Shown in pieces: positions 13,586 to 24,700 of a DNA stretch of 64,000 nt. The position numbers and the translations under genes are program-made. Below the pieces are notes generated by a model. That model worked only from the letters and a program-made list of their open reading frames with translations, searched no databases and was not told where the DNA came from. Positions within the stretch are counted from its first letter, which is position 1; each line of letters opens with the position of its first letter. The stretch is from positions 11,299,945-11,363,944 of the forward strand of contig NC_081542.1 of the NCBI RefSeq assembly GCF_901000735.1. The letters run 5' to 3'. The stretch is from Corylus avellana (lineage: Eukaryota; Streptophyta; Magnoliopsida; Fagales; Betulaceae).

Positions 13586-14522
13586 TTCCTACGTAAATCT
13601 CCCCCTCACTTGCCCACTGAAGCCCTATATTTCATGCAATCAAATTCCCCAAAATTCTACTTCAAAACCCACAAATTCACACTTGGGCCCAAAATCAAAA
13701 ACCCAAATTCCAGTCTGGCTTCTTCACCACGTTATTCACTAGCCAGAACACAAAAAGCAAGCAAAATCCCTTGCAATTCAACAAATCGACATAACTTAAC
13801 AGACAAACCCTAGACTATAGAAAACACCCATTCATCCAAATTCTCCTCCAAAAACCCAAAATTTCCACTTGTACCCCAACCCTGAGCAGCTCGAGTTTTA
13901 AAAAACCACCGAATCCGAAGCAAACACAAAAGCCCTAATCACACCTCAGCTACCCATAAACCATTTCCAGACTCCCCAGAGCTTCAAATTCACAGAAAAT
14001 GGCTTCATTCTCGCTAAATTTTCCAAATTCGCCAGAGCCCTTTGGGTGTCTAAGAGCTTGAGAATGGAAGCTTCGAAGAGAAAGAGAGTAGAGGCCGTGA
14101 AGAAGTGAAAGGCCTGATTTCGCAGGCAGAGCGATATGAGAAAACCCTCGGAGCAGTCGAAGAACGGCGTTTTGGTTGAGCGTAGAAGATACGGCCTGGA
14201 GTTCAGCTTGGGAGACCGAGTTGCGATAGCGGACTGAGTCACTGAGTCGGGGATCGGACGAGTTGACGAGCTTGAGAGAGAGAGAGGGGGAGGAAATGCG
14301 TGTGAGAGTTGTGAGAGAGAGAGAGAAGCGCCTTTTGTGTACGAAAGATTTTGGAAGTGGGTAAATGTTGCGGTGTAGTTGAGATGTATGCCTGATTTAC
14401 ACGTGGCTCTCATTGATTCAGTCAAACACTCTAATAGACTAATAGTCTTTGCCTTGGAATGAAAGAGAATAACTTCCGTTCGGTTGTGGCAAAAAACCCC
14501 CATTTTCTGCCCACCAATGTAA
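13586..14522 (-). promoter_or_regulatory. SYN4 5' leader and promoter region
   Basis: This lies directly upstream of the SYN4 ATG. It contains C-rich and GA/CT-rich tracts (for example near 14270-14330) as in plant 5' leaders. Open frames here on both strands have no recognisable product. The transcription start cannot be placed from sequence alone. Confidence 0.4.
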
Positions 14523-14804
14523 NNNNNNNNNNNNNNNNNNNNNNNNNNNNNNNNNNNNNNNNNNNNNNNNNNNNNNNNNNNNNNNNNNNNNNNNNNNNNN
14601 NNNNNNNNNNNNNNNNNNNNNNTGGGACTTCAATTTTTTTTTTTTTTTTTTTTAAGATTAATAATATTTTAAATTAATAATCAGATGTAGTTGTGTTTAT
14701 TTTGTAAACTTAAGTTTGATAGGATTGGGTTAGGTGGCAACTTCTTATTGGTGGCAAAAACCTCCTCCTTTTTGCCATGACCGAACAGCAGCTGCTCTCT
14801 TTCT
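14459..14804. repeat. Imperfect inverted repeat spanning the first gap
   Basis: The arm at 14459-14521 is an imperfect reverse complement of 14742-14804. Shared blocks are ATTGGTGG, TTTTTGCC, ACCGAAC and CTCTTTC in the same order. It may be the ends of a small inverted-repeat element; the loop contains the 100-N gap, so its true size is unknown. Confidence 0.5.
14523..14622. other. Assembly gap, 100 N (contig 1 / contig 2)
   Basis: Exactly 100 N, the usual placeholder for a gap of unknown length. Confidence 0.99.
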
Positions 14805-15914
14805 AATTACCCAATGGTGCCTACGAGAAACCAGAGAGAAAAAGAGAAATAAAAAAATAAAAAAAATAAAAAAAAAATTGAATATAATTTTATTGAAAAA
14901 TAAAATAAATAAAGTTTTAGAGAGTGAAATGTAAGGGGTTTTGTAAAAATGAGGAGCTAAAATAATAATAAATAAATAAATTTTAGTTAAATTTGGCTAG
15001 ACTTTAGCTAATTTAATGGAAAATGCTTTTAAAAAAAAAAAAAAAAAAAAGCAGCAGTCCATCCCACTTTGAATTGTGCTTAATTTGATTACAACAATGA
15101 TTATGGTTATAATGAAACTGACTAACTTTCCATTAGATTCCACAACCCTGAAGGAAAGCAGGATTTAATCTAGTGTCTATAATCACAGCAATTAATGGAC
15201 TTTATTTGTCAATTAATTTTTATTTTATCTTTCATCAATGCAACTAACAAATCATTATCAGATTCATTCTTAAATGGAAAATAATATGAATTGAGATCTC
15301 TTAAAAAAATTTTAAAATTTAAAATTCTTAAATTTATAAATTTTAACTGTTTATCTTATCTAAGTGTTTAAAATAAGCCGTGTTTTAATATTTAATGAGA
15401 AAACAATAGCATAAACAATTTGAAATAAGTATGGATGGTAGGCTGTAAGAAATTGGTAATGTTAGTTGATCAGATTAAATCGATTAGAGACATAATCTGT
15501 CTATAACATAAATTTGTACACTTTCTAAAATATTAAGATTAAAATTTAAAAAATAATAATAAAATAAAAATAGTAATCTTTTATCTTACCATTATAATAT
15601 AGACAAAATGTCTTCTTCTTTTCTTTTTTCTTAATTGTGAAAGATTTAAAAATATTTATCTATTAAACATTTTTATATTATCCTCAACATATAAATTTTT
15701 TATCTATATTGAAATAGACCAAAATATGACATAATATTTATTAAAAATGGTGACGTGTGGAAATGTCAGAGGAGGGGAAGTGGTTGAAAAAGAGAAGTGG
15801 ACCCCACCACGTGAGTTGAACAGAAGACATGTGTTAAGTCTTTATTAGCTCTTCTCATTCATTCACTCAATACACGTTTCGTAGCGACGGAGGTGTTGGC
15901 AGGTAAAATCCTCA
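14805..15914. other. AT-rich intergenic DNA, no gene seen
   Basis: Long A and T runs and short open frames without recognisable domains. No RNA gene or intact mobile element is visible. Confidence 0.6.
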
Positions 15915-16030
15915 TATTTTTTATTTTTTTCCAATGTCCACAAAAAAGATGAGGAGGGAGAATTCAAAGTTTCGAACTAGTCACTTTTATTTCATGAAAC
16001 GTGGTTTATAACTGATTGAGCTACTCCTTA
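15915..16030 (-). mobile_element. tRNA-derived SINE
   Basis: On the minus strand GAGTAGCTCAATCAGTTA (A-box-like) is followed by CTAGTTCGAAAC (B-box-like), the tRNA-type Pol III promoter pair. Ends are approximate. Confidence 0.55.
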
Positions 16031-16270
16031 AAAATAAAATTCACATATTTACGCACACACCGAAAGCAAAGCAATGCCCAGCCTTTTATCGTCTACAACG
16101 GTTCAACCAGTCGCTGCACTTTCAATTTTTTTTTTTTTTTTTTTTTTTTGTCGGTTAGGAATTTTTTGTTAAATAGTTTATGTTATGAAGTTTTTTCTAT
16201 ATATATACTAGTTGGGAGGCACGTGCAAGCAAGGGCAGAACCACGAATTTCTTCCTAGGGGGTTGGAAAT

Positions 16271-16275
<5 letters not shown>

Positions 16276-16308
<33 letters not shown>
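16276..16308. repeat. (TA)n microsatellite
   Basis: Uninterrupted TA dinucleotides followed by ACGCG. A T27-like homopolymer lies 130 bases upstream. Confidence 0.9.
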
Positions 16309-16309
<1 letters not shown>

Positions 16310-16379
16310 GCGTATTTATGCAAAACAAGACAGACAAATCTTAAAATGGTTTCCAAAAAATGATTTTTGCATTTTACGG

Positions 16380-17140
16380 TGTTTATTGCGACGGAAAATA
16401 TTTTCCTTTTTACAGAAAATTTTTCTTTAATTTTTGGAAAATGATTTATGCCATAAACCATTTTTCGACTTTGAGCATCTCATTCTCAAATCGACTGACC
16501 TTGCCAAAACCCACCTAAGACCATGCCGGGACTTGATTGGGACTCGCCCCGAACCTACCTAGAACCCCGCCGAAACCTGCCCAGTACTTAACCAGGACTT
16601 GCCTAGGACCCGCTCGGGACTCCGTCGGGACCTGCCCAGGGCCACACCAAACCTGAACGAGACCCGCCTGGAATTGCCCAGGACCCGCCTAGACTTGACT
16701 AGGACCCAGCCGGAACTTGACCAGGACTCACCTAGGACCCACTCGGGACATCGCTAGGACTCGTCCGGGGGACTTGACCGGGACTCGCCCAGGACCCACT
16801 CGGGACCTGCCCGAGACCCGACCGGACCTGAACGAGACTCTCTCGAACTTGCCCAAGACCTGCTCGGGACTTGACAGGGACCCACCCAAGACTTGCCCAG
16901 GACTTGACCGGGACCTACTCGAGACTTGACTAAGACCCAACCGGACCCACTTGGGACCTAACTGGGACCCAACTAGACTTGTCTGGGACCCGCTCGAGAC
17001 CTGCCCGAACTTGTCGGGACATGCCCGGGACTCGCTCTTAACCCGCCCAAGACTCGTCAAAAAATATTTTCGGCGAAAAACATTTTCCTTGAAAATAATT
17101 TCTTAGAAAATATTTTCCGGTATTTGGTGTGTACGCGGGA
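16380..17140. repeat. GC-rich degenerate minisatellite between AAAATATTTTCC-type ends
   Basis: About 550 bases (16495-17050) are built from variants of roughly 10-base and 20-base words such as GGGACTTGACC, AGGACCCGCC and GGGACCTGCCC, with no fixed period. The block is far more GC-rich than the surrounding DNA. It is flanked by GGAAAATATTTTCC-like motifs at 16394-16440 and again at 17060-17120, suggesting the body of a non-autonomous inverted-repeat DNA element. Both strands give open frames, but these are repeat translations, not genes. Confidence 0.7.
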
Positions 17141-17325
17141 CTCAGTTCAGACACCTGTATATTAACAGAGCTAAGTCATAAGTCATAACTGTATACAAAA
17201 GTTACATGTCTATAGAATCATCCTTAAAAAGAACTTCCCTTTTGAATACAAAAGTGTTGCAGTTTGCTATAAATATGTACAAAAAAAATTCCATAAAAGA
17301 ACTCTGTATGTCCTTGGAATTATGC

Positions 17326-18027
17326 TCAACGACGATCTTTCACAGAATAAAATTCATCCATTATCATCTCTGTAGTGAAATCCTGAGCAATTTCTTTCTC
17401 AATATAAATGACCAAATGATGTGCTAGAAACTCATCCTCCATTTTACTATGCAATCTAGTTTTTACAAGTTTTATCGCAAAAAATGCTCGTTCAGTGGTG
17501 GCGGTAGAAACAGGTAGAGTCAACACTAGACGAATCAGCATGTCAATCAAATTATAAATCTTTGACTTTCCCGAAATTGCCAATCCTCTGCATAACTCAG
17601 ATAAAGTGGACATATTCTGAAAATCTGAATGTTTAGGCATATCAAGCTGATAATGATGCAATTGAAATCTCAAATAGATTTTTTCTTGCTTAGTAAAATC
17701 TTGAGGATAAAACTTCTTAGTTAAGTTGCATATATCCTCAATCTTAAATGATTTGTATGCATCTTTAGGGCTTAAGGCATCGCTAAGAATAACAAGTTCC
17801 ACTGCATGCTCATTGAATCTATTATTCAGTTCTTGCAATTGAAAATCTATCACAACAATAAATATATCAATTCTAAAATGATGCTCCATTGTCATAAAAG
17901 ATTCTTCATATTGGCGATGGGATCTGCCTCGAGCTCTAATATAATGAGCATTCATATTAGGGACATCAATTTCATTTTTTTTCACAAAATAATTTAATAA
18001 TACCAAGAAAAGGCTCTCGCTCTTCAT
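17326..18027 (-). pseudogene. hAT-superfamily transposase remnant (C-terminal dimerisation region)
   Basis: An open stretch of 233 codons resembles plant hAT transposases of the TTF/MYM zinc-finger type. The C-terminal signature LPVSTATTERAFFAIKLVKT, then RLHSKMEDEFLAHHLVIYIE, is the hAT dimerisation domain. The N-terminal zinc finger and most of the catalytic core are absent, and no continuation is readable upstream. Probably a dead fragment; the true element ends were not found. Confidence 0.85.
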
Positions 18028-18539
18028 TTCTCAACTTCTGAAGAAGTAATTTTGTAGTTGAAATTACACTCAAATGTCTTGAGAATTTTGTTGCAAAGCT
18101 TGGCAAAGAGAATTAGTAAATCCCATAATCCGTTTTATCAAATGCTAGATCAAAACAAATTCAAATGAGGTTAATACATGTTGAGAATTACTACGTGTTG
18201 GGTAAGAAATTAGAACATTGCATGCATTATGTCACTCTGACCGAACATTTGCCACACTTTGACCGAACATTTGACCTCGATCCCGAATATTTAGACAGTG
18301 TCCATAATGGGTAATTAGGGTTTTTGTGATGCTCTAGCAAGTTTAACTCCCAATTAGGATTTTTTGCGTTTGAAATAGGTTTTCTAAGTGTTGTAAGTAA
18401 CATTAGAATATATTTCGCAACAATAACAGTTTAAGATGTCTGAGGATTTGAGTGAGTGGACGAGATAAGTAAATACTTACAATTGTTTTCAATAAAAACG
18501 TGTGATATGTCAACTAACTGAGCAAGTGTATATTATGAG
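18028..18539. other. Intergenic DNA, no gene seen
   Basis: Probably decayed transposon sequence belonging to the neighbouring hAT remnant. No coding capacity recognised. Confidence 0.4.
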
Positions 18540-18544
18540 CCTAT

Positions 18545-18569
18545 TGTTGGGATCGTTTATGTAAATTTC

Positions 18570-18601
<32 letters not shown>

Positions 18602-20673
18602 ACGCAACCAAATAAAACATGATCTCCAAGACCTTCTACCATCAAGACAAATATGTTTAGATCTAAGGCAAACATATAAATTAAGATTAGTTACATGTAG
18701 TTTTGGCCTCTCATAGGCATTATGACATAGGAGTGTGCATCCGATCTTCCCATGGTGTTGGACTAAGTAGTTGAAGTTCTAACAAACTTGAACACTTTAA
18801 GTATGAGTCCATACTCATCTCACCTTCATTGCATTCTTCATGAATTTGAAGAACATCTTTATGTTCTTCATTGTATTTATAAAGAAGTTCTTGAAAACTT
18901 TGGAAGTTTGTCAAGGTCTTCAAGATCTTCAAATAGTTGGGGAGAAGATTGCTCTGTTAGATCTTCTTTTTGATGACTGAATATGACTAGCTATGATTGT
19001 AGACTCACAAAGTTTTCTCAAGAATAAGAGAAAACTAGAAGCAAAACTTTGGAGAGAGAAAATTCTCCCTAGCCGTGCATTTACTCTTGTGGGAGAATGA
19101 TGTTGTGTTTTTTGTTTTCACAAAAATCACAAGTTTATGAACTGTCTCAGACTTATTTCAGGTACTTTGCTTCTCAATTGAACATATATTTATAATACTA
19201 GGATCTCTAGAGAAAAGTATTTTAAAACCTTGTGGGAGTGGGATCCCAATCCTAGTATTAAACAGCCAAGGGGGTCAAAATGACCTCCCTTGCCCCTAGC
19301 ACCACATGGCCATGGGGAGAAAATATTCTCTCCTTGCGCCTAGGCTAGGGTTTTAACCTAGTCCATTCCCACTTGGTTTAGCACTTGAGCTTGGGTTTTA
19401 TCCTCAAGTCCAATGCTCATTTAACTTTAGCCAATGGAATTAATTCCATTAAGCCCAAAGTTTATTTACAAGCCTAAAGAATTAAAATCATAAACCCAAG
19501 GCTTATTTTAATTCCTTAGCATATAGGAATTAAATTATGAGCCTAGTGCTCTATTTAATTCCACAAATCCAATTTCTCCAAATAACCAATAAGATTAAAT
19601 AAATTTGTTGGCCCATGTTTTATTAAAATAAAACATCCCAATAAATAAATAAATAACTGAGGAACAATATAATTTTTCAGTCAATTTATATCAGCTCAAA
19701 GAGGGACCTAAAGGAAAAATAGCATTAGCTTAATAGGCCTGTAACCATGTCTTTCAAGACCATGTCACACGACTTTATTTAATCGCAATTAATTCCACTA
19801 AATAATTGTGATTGCAATCTAATGATTATTTTTTATTTAATCAATTAATCCTCTTGACATAATCATTTCATAGTCGAACCAAAGTTTTTGAGCTGTCACT
19901 TTGTTTTCTACCTCTTTTCCTTGAGTTAGTTGTTTAAATTCATGATTATCCTCATGTATCTTGTGAGAATACATCTCACCTTGTACACGTATAAGTTTTC
20001 AGTGTACCTACTAAAAACACTCGGGCCTAAGATTTAGGATAATCTTTCCCATTAAATCTAAAACAAGGGGAATATTCCTTATCGCTTTATTTTCTGACAC
20101 ATGATTTGGATTCCTTCTTAAAGTTGGTATTCCCACAATGTTACATGCAATTACCCAACATACTGAGGTTGTTTCAACCGACGATAGGTCTTACTCTATG
20201 ATATATCTAAATAATCAACATTTCATATATGAGTTCACGAACTTCTTAGGATTTAGAGTAAATGTTAAATCGTCGTGCACATACATCATTTGTAATGACA
20301 TTATAAACAAATGATGATTCACGTGGTCCTGTTTGGTGTGACATAACCCTGTCTATACCCCAATATATTAACCTAAAGCCTTTCTGCTTCTCATGACCGA
20401 AACAAGTCATTTGAGGTTTAATATGTGATTTAGATGGAGTTCCCAGTTCCATTTACAACTACGAACAACAAGTATTATAAGTTGCAAGGGCCTTTGAGTA
20501 TGATGTTATGTGATACCCTCACATCACTCAAATACAATGCATTTTAGGAATCTTACATACTTATAATCAGATAATACACAATCACATATATGCCATGCAA
20601 AAATAAGTGTATGTCTTTTGTTCTAATCAAAACATTATCCAATCAATTGGAATTTTAGACACCATTCTCAACA
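18545..20673. mobile_element. Solo LTR, 2.13 kb, with CCTAT target duplication
   Basis: The sequence starts TGTTGGGATC and ends CATTCTCAACA, giving TGTTG/CAACA termini. It is flanked by perfect 5-bp copies of CCTAT (18540-18544 and 20674-20678). It contains A30 near its left end (18569-18598) and no coding region. A single LTR with an intact target duplication is the product of LTR-LTR recombination. The parent family was not identified; the length would fit a large copia or gypsy LTR. Confidence 0.88.
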
Positions 20674-20678
20674 CCTAT

Positions 20679-21727
20679 TACTTCTTCTGAAATTGGGTAA
20701 TCGCATGTGAATTTCTCTCCCCCCAAAATCCTTAGCGGCATCCACTATGCTTTGGCTTGTCCCCGCTATGGTATTGGTATCTTTCTCCGCCTGGGTAAGA
20801 TTCGACGATGACACATACACCACATCGTAACTCATATTTGATTTTTGGGCTACCAATCTCCTTACAACTCCCACCAACCCAAGACTCGTCATAACTTTTT
20901 TCTTTTTTTTTGTTTCTGTACCCACTTAATACTCGACCCATCTCAAGCTGCTTTAGACGTCTGTCAATTTCGTTTTTAAAGGAAACCAAAATTAAAAACT
21001 TGTAACATCTCACATAAGTTATATTTGTAGCACAGACAGGGACACTGTTCGTTCCCCATTTTATCAAGAAGCTTGATTGAGTCCTCTCCCAACTTTAAAA
21101 CTTGTGACAAGTAATTATGTTTGGTTGAAAAGGTTGATGCTTAAACTACTAAGGAGGAGTGCAGAGCAGCAGAAGGCTCTTTCGTTCTACAGCCACCAGC
21201 ATGGTTTTTGACATTATTGGTCAAAATGAAATACTGGACTTGGGTGGTAGAAATAGCAACTCATTCATTGTTTTCCACATTTCCACCAAATCTCGTCTTT
21301 TAATTACTTGTCAAATACCAGCTTGTATCCCATATCACTTCAATTTTCCATTTGCGTAAGTCGGAATCCAAGGGCACCAATTTACAAAATCAAACACCAA
21401 ACAACATTTTATTGCTAGAGAATTTTATGCCACACCTCATACAAGACATATAACACAAAAGTCCATAACTGTATACACATACCTCATTTTCTATATATTG
21501 ATTTCATTGCAGTAAGGAATGCATCACTACTTCCTACTGCTACAACTGCAAAGAATCTTTAAGCTTTTTCTTCGGTTCAAGGTGGGGTGGGCATAAAGCA
21601 AAAATCTCATAGATATTGAGACAGTCACTGTGTCCCCAAGTACATGCAACATGTGCTCCAACCAAGCTGCCAATGCAACCAGAAAGATAAAGCTCTGATT
21701 AATTAAATGGGGTACATACATAAATGC
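20679..21727 (-). other. Intergenic DNA with an unrecognised minus-strand reading frame
   Basis: Between the solo LTR and the LETM1 stop codon. Minus-strand frames at 20668-20925 (contains TSLGLVGVVRRLVAQKSN) and 20732-21067 look partly coding but match no family I know, and the first runs into the solo LTR. This could be an exon fragment broken by the LTR insertion, or noncoding. The part nearest 21727 probably holds the LETM1 3' UTR. Confidence 0.3.
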
Positions 21728-24700
21728 CTATGATTTCCCTGCTTCAGCTGTATCAGCATCTTCTATTTCGCTGCCTAATTTGACGATATCTTCAACTAGT
21801 ATCTTTCCTTCTGTTGCAAAGAAAATGGCAAAAGTAGTTCTCACATAAGAGTGGTTATAATGAGGTTTGAACATCAATATGAATAATGAAAAAATAAAAT
21901 AAAAATTCATATATGTGAAAGCTTTTAGACATTTTAATGAAATGAATCATTGCAACTTTATTCGGCAATTGAAACATGTTAATATTGCACTTCTTCCCCA
22001 CTAGAGATTGTCTTCCCTCTTTTTGTGCTAAAAAAGAGAAATAAATAATTTTGAAGTTTTTTCTTTTTTTTTTTGAGGGGGAGGTGGTTGTAACAACATT
22101 AATCTACAAAATGAAAAATTCCATTAACAGCTACTTATGATGGTAGAGAATGCTTTCATCTCCACATGGCATTGAACCCCTCATAATTCATATATAATTG
22201 CATCAAAAGAAAATATAGTAAATGAGAGCTGGCATCTCTAAAAGTCCGCCTGTAGACATTCCTATTTAGTTGGAACACTTGAGACATGCTGATAGACATT
22301 TACGATTTACATTTATTAGGTGAAGCGAGGATGAGAACCAGAAAAGGGAAGAAATAACCTATTGCCACTGACCTTTATCCTTGGAAAGGTTGCTAATAAG
22401 TTCCTGAATACCCTCCTTGTCCAAGGTGTCCTTCAGGTACATTGCAGCAGAAGCAACCTCCTCAGGTGTCACTTTCCCATCGTAGTCCCTGGCACAAAAA
22501 TGACAAAAATAAATTGATTTGAAAGAAAAAAGAATAGATGGTACTGAATTCTTAAGAAAGAGGGTAATGGATGTTCACAATTGTTTTGTTGTCAGGAGTA
22601 GACTAAACACTTATTTGTGAACTGCTGGTGGTAATTATCTTTATAAACATAGTGTCAGGAAATGAGATGCATATGCAGGAGGATTCAAAAGTACATATAT
22701 ACCAAGTGACTAAGAAGACTACAAATTACACTGGTGCATTATAGGTAGGAAGTAATGATCTTCTTGAGGGTGAAAGAGTACACTTCTTAGGAAGACGGGT
22801 GATGTAGGAAGATTGATACTAATACATGATTTTGCATTTGCTTGATCTAGCACAGGAGGTGATATATGATATATGTTCAGCACAGGCATTAAAAACTCTC
22901 AAGTGTTGGAGCCTTATTTTAGGAGACTCCCAAACTATGAAATAGGATAACCGGTATGTATTCAAGCTTTGACTCAAGTCAATAGGAGGAGGTGAATTTG
23001 GAGTTGCATCGGTAGAAGTTTCACTTTAAATTTCTATTTTACTACAAGTTGACTGTTCCAGGAAAGTTTCTCATCCTACGAGGTTTCGTCCCCTACATCT
23101 CACCTGAGGCAGCTTTAAGCCATAGGAACAATCTTCATAACCAACAACATGGTTCTTTAGTGGACCAGTCTAAAATATTTTATTTTCTATAATTGAAGTT
23201 CTCAAGTAGCAAATTATTCATTTTCCTGTGACTTACATACTATCTAGACAATGCAACATATGCATTTTAATTTTGGTGCTAGGGCGTAAAAAGTACTTGA
23301 TAGGCACAAGGTAGAGTAAAAAAAGTAATCGGGCATTAAGACAAGGTATGCCTGAAAAGCTCGAATACCTGTACTTTGTTCCATAATTATATATGAGGGA
23401 TAGTCTAAAAAATCCTATATGCACGCATCATAAACGTGTACATAAGTTACGTGTACATAAGTTCTGTAGCAAATTCAACATAGCATCGACTGTCAAAAGA
23501 TATGGTTCCGAAAGGGCAACAAACCTGTCAAGCAGCCGCCAACGGTCTCCAATTTTTGCATCAACGTCATCAATTTCCTTTTCAAGCTTGTGGAGCATAG
23601 CATCAACCTGAAACATGAACGTCCAGTAACATTTTTTGTAACTTGCCACTTGCACATAGAACGCATACAATCAAAGGCAGTAACTAAATACATCAGCTGG
23701 GACTAAAATAAAGACAAATATTTGGAGGTTCATAACTCAAGAATGGTTGAAATGTCATTACCCTGCCTATAAGTGCTGAAGAAACCTTGTGACCTACACC
23801 TGTCTCAGTAGCAGCATGGTCACTCTCCTCCTCCCTGGCAGCTTTGTATGCCCTCTTAGCTTCTTCTTCACCATCTGTACCCTCTTTCTCCACGACTCTA
23901 TTATACAGCTCTATCTGGAAATGATAATAGCAACAACAAATATAACCAACAGAAGAATATACTGAAACAGATAGAAGGTTTCAAAGGAGAAAGGAAGACC
24001 AAATAAAGTTTGTATATAGTACAGTTGACAACAAAATTCAAGGGGAAATGACACTGCCATGTCGCAGTGACCTTTGGATGACATAGCCACTGCTCAAGAT
24101 ATACATATGAATTTAAAATAAAAGAGAGACATACGTTATGACAGAGAGGTTCAAAGTATCATTTTATTAATACGACAGATTGTCTCCAGTAATCACCTCC
24201 AGTAACAACATACATGGAGTTCATACTCAGAAGACAAATTTCACCAAGACCCTTCATGGATGAGGAAAAGAAATATCAAATGAAAAAAAGATTAAGAAGA
24301 AGATTAAAAAAAATCATACTCAAAAACTATTTTATTTGCAAAGTCACCATTATCTCGCAGCTACCAATCATTAGATGGCAGCTATTACTCATGGTTTTGT
24401 TAAAAAAATGTAAGGCCCATCCTCTGCTGTAAGTCGCAAAACACAATTGGGAGGTGGATTTGCCGAAGGCTTTCTTTCTGCAGCATTTGTGAGTCGTGTT
24501 TCAACTTTTCGGTAACGGTGATGATGAGGTTCGTGGACTTGAACTAGCAATGAGAAATTGAGAAATGCTTCTTTGCATTCTAGCATCTATCTCGCGTACA
24601 TATCCACTGAGTTGGCGTACTCCATCCACTATTGATGGGTTTTATTTTTTTGCTTTATTAATTAAGGGTGGATCGAGCATGCCATCTCAGCGGAGATGGA

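Noticed and set aside
13946..14503. 185-codon minus-strand frame upstream of SYN4
   Set aside because: It lies in the leader/promoter, is Ser- and Leu-rich from CT repeats, and matches nothing known.
16717..17060. Open frames on both strands in the GC-rich block
   Set aside because: The peptides are translations of the minisatellite words and have no independent support.
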